A stretch of DNA of 25,317 nucleotides, taken from contig NZ_CAPJ01000058.1 of NCBI RefSeq assembly GCF_000331775.1, positions 1 through 25,317 on the forward strand, given 5' to 3'. The notes under the pieces are model-generated. The model had not been told where the DNA came from and did no database searches. It saw only the letters and a list, made by a program, of their open reading frames with translations. Origin of the DNA: Xanthomonas translucens pv. translucens DSM 18974 (GTDB lineage Bacteria; Pseudomonadota; Gammaproteobacteria; Xanthomonadales; Xanthomonadaceae). The translations under genes were made by a program, and so were the position numbers. Shown one piece after another: positions 23,730 through 25,317 of the stretch. Numbering within the stretch: position 1 is the first letter of the stretch; every line of letters starts with the position of its first letter.

Positions 23730-25317
23730 GCCGGTTCGCCCGCGCCGTGGCCGAGGCCTTGCAGGCGCCGCCGCGCGCGCTGCCCGCGCTCGGCGTAGTC
23801 GCCGTCGGCGCGGCGGTCCAGGCGGTCGTAGACCACCGGGATCACCACCAGCGTGAGCAGCGTGGACACCAGCAGGCCGCCGATCACGGTGATCGCCATC
23901 GGCGCGCGCACTTCGGCGCCCTCGCCCGCCGCCAGTGCCAGCGGCAGGAAGCCGAACAGCGTGCACAGCGTGGTCATGATGATCGGGCGCAAGCGCGAGC
24001 GTGCGCCCTCGATCAGCGCCTCGCGCTTGGCCACGCCGTCCTCGCGCAGCTGGTTGACCTTGTCGATCAGGATGATCGCGTTCTTGGTCACCAGCCCGAC
24101 CAGCAGGATCAGGCCGATGAACACCACCACCGACACCGGCTTGCCGGTCAGCAGCAGCGCCAGCACCGCGCCGACCATCGCCAGCGGGATGGTGAACAGG
24201 ATCACGAACGGGTGCAGCAGCGATTCGAACTGCGAGGCCATCACCAGATAGACCAGGAAGATCGCCAGACCGAACGCGAACAGCAGCGACTTGGCCGACT
24301 GCGCCAGCTCCTCGCCCTGCCCGCCGATGTGCATGCCGACGCCGGCACCGAGCGGCTCGCGCGCGACCATGTGCTGCACCTCGCGCACCGCGCCGCCCAG
24401 GTCGATGTCGCGCAGGTTGGCCGACACGATCGCCACGCGGATCTGGTCGGCGCGGTGGATCTCGCTGGGTCCGGTGGTGGCGACCACGTCGGCGACCGCA
24501 TCCAGCGTCACCGGCTTGCTGCCGCCCGGATTGACGATCAGCCGGCGGATGCTGTCGACGCTGGCGCGATCGCTGCGCTGCGCGCGCACCAACACGTCGA
24601 TCTTGCGGTCGCGGAAGCTGTAGCGGGTGGCGACATCGCCGCGCACCTTCTTCACCACCACATCGGCGATCTGCCGCGTGGTCAGGCCCAGCGCACCGGC
24701 GCGCTCCTGGTCGAAGCGGATCTGGATTTCCGGAAAGCCCTCTTCCACGGTCGATTTCACGTCGGCGTAGTGGCCATTGCCGCGCAACATCGCGGTCAGC
24801 TTCTGCCCGGCGTGCTGGATCGTCTCCAGGTCCTGGCCGCGCAGCTCGATTTCCAGCGGCGTGGAGAAACTGAACAGCTCCGGGCGGCTGAAACCGACCT
24901 GCACGCCCGGATGCTTGCGCATCGTCGCGCGCATGCGCTCGCTCTGCTGCGCCTCGAACTGCGCGCTGCCGCCGCCGGCCATGGCGATGGTCAGCTTGCC
25001 GATGTTCTCGCCGCTTTCGGTGGGGCTGGCATCGAGGCGGGTGCCGCTGCCGCTGACGCCATACAGCGCCTGCACGCCGGCGTCCTTGCCGTGGGTTTCC
25101 TGCAGTTCGCGCACCAGCGCATCGGTCTGCCGCAACGGCGTGCCGGCCGGAAGCTTCACCGTCATCTCGAAACGGTCCTGGGCCAACTGCGGAATCAGGT
25201 CGGCGCCGAGCATCGGCAGCACCGCCAGCGTCGCCGCGAACGCCAGCGCGGCCAGCCCAAGCACCTGCCACGGCCGCGCCAGCGCGCCCGGCAGCAAGCG
25301 CAGATAGCCGCGTTCGG
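23726..25317 (-). CDS. RND-family efflux pump inner-membrane subunit, C-terminal half (cut by the right edge)
   Basis: The frame enters from the window edge without a start and gives about 530 residues, the second half of a roughly 1030-aa RND transporter. It begins after the first transmembrane bundle (ERGYLRLLPGALARPWQVL) and includes the second porter region (GADLIPQLAQDRFEMTVKLPAGTPL). The TM10 signature is LVTKNAIILIDKVNQLRE, which keeps the Lys of the proton relay, followed by LRPIIMTTLCTLFGFLPLAL. The last residues are Arg/Gly-rich. Its TGA overlaps the ATG of the next RND gene by four bases, so both are made from one mRNA. Two RND genes in tandem suggest a heteromeric pump as in MdtB-MdtC; the adaptor gene is probably to the right of the window. 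Confidence 0.93.
   Translation of the reverse strand, partial: ERGYLRLLPGALARPWQVLGLAALAFAATLAVLPMLGADLIPQLAQDRFEMTVKLPAGTPLRQTDALVRELQETHGKDAGVQALYGVSGSGTRLDASPTESGENIGKLTIAMAGGGSAQFEAQQSERMRATMRKHPGVQVGFSRPELFSFSTPLEIELRGQDLETIQHAGQKLTAMLRGNGHYADVKSTVEEGFPEIQIRFDQERAGALGLTTRQIADVVVKKVRGDVATRYSFRDRKIDVLVRAQRSDRASVDSIRRLIVNPGGSKPVTLDAVADVVATTGPSEIHRADQIRVAIVSANLRDIDLGGAVREVQHMVAREPLGAGVGMHIGGQGEELAQSAKSLLFAFGLAIFLVYLVMASQFESLLHPFVILFTIPLAMVGAVLALLLTGKPVSVVVFIGLILLVGLVTKNAIILIDKVNQLREDGVAKREALIEGARSRLRPIIMTTLCTLFGFLPLALAAGEGAEVRAPMAITVIGGLLVSTLLTLVVIPVVYDRLDRRADGDYAERGQRARRRLQGLGHGAGEPA

Noticed and set aside
20517..23798. 1093-codon open frame on the plus strand, opposite the RND gene
   Set aside because: The His/Gln/Arg-rich translation without domains is the antisense shadow of a full-length RND transporter whose motifs are intact.
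23730..25271. A single 1542-residue RND protein starting at 25271
   Set aside because: The part before 23729 is an Arg/Ala-rich off-frame reading of the other RND gene. The real start is the conserved MSVAEFSIRRP at 23729.

Overview
The window is about 25.3 kb of GC-rich DNA, densely packed with housekeeping and envelope genes. Gene content and order look like the core chromosome of a Xanthomonas-type bacterium (Xanthomonadaceae, Gammaproteobacteria). The main pointers are rodZ-pilF-rlmN-ndk together, cmk-rpsA-ihfB-lapA-lapB running into O-antigen or capsule genes and galU, and short GC-rich palindromic repeats in the gaps. No database search was possible, so the genus is an inference. I see no phage, transposase, CRISPR array, rRNA or tRNA.

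Layout. (1) 1-2957, minus: ndk > rlmN > pilF > rodZ, tightly packed with overlapping ends (nucleotide balance, RNA methylation, type IV pilus pilotin, cell-shape protein); rodZ runs off the left edge. (2) 3000-3180: a divergent regulatory gap with a minus-facing terminator-like hairpin, a second stem-loop and a TetR-type operator. (3) 3180-7575, plus: a PsrA-like TetR repressor, a two-domain beta-oxidation enzyme of FadN type (dehydrogenase first, hydratase second) and a thiolase, a fatty-acid degradation unit. (4) 7595-7622: a bidirectional terminator where plus and minus genes meet. (5) 7700-16049, minus: cmk > rpsA > ihfB > lapA > lapB > WecA/WbpL-like sugar-phosphate transferase > WbpM/CapD-like dehydratase > galU. 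This operon-like run links translation and nucleoid genes to LPS control (LapA/LapB) and polysaccharide precursor synthesis. (6) 16137-20495, plus: rpmJ (41 aa) with a clear promoter and terminator, a small exported protein, agmatine deiminase and N-carbamoylputrescine amidase (agmatine to putrescine), and a TraB-family membrane protein. (7) 20643-25317, minus: two RND efflux pump subunits with a 4-base overlap, the upstream one cut by the right edge.

I found no convincing new multi-gene system. The most interesting signals are small: a palindrome placed for autorepression by the PsrA-like protein; the structured ndk leader; a 313-base gap between the two putrescine genes, rich in hairpins, with a minus-facing terminator and a short riboswitch-like motif; a heptamer inverted repeat between fadN and fadA; and residue substitutions in the WbpM-like enzyme and in one RND subunit.
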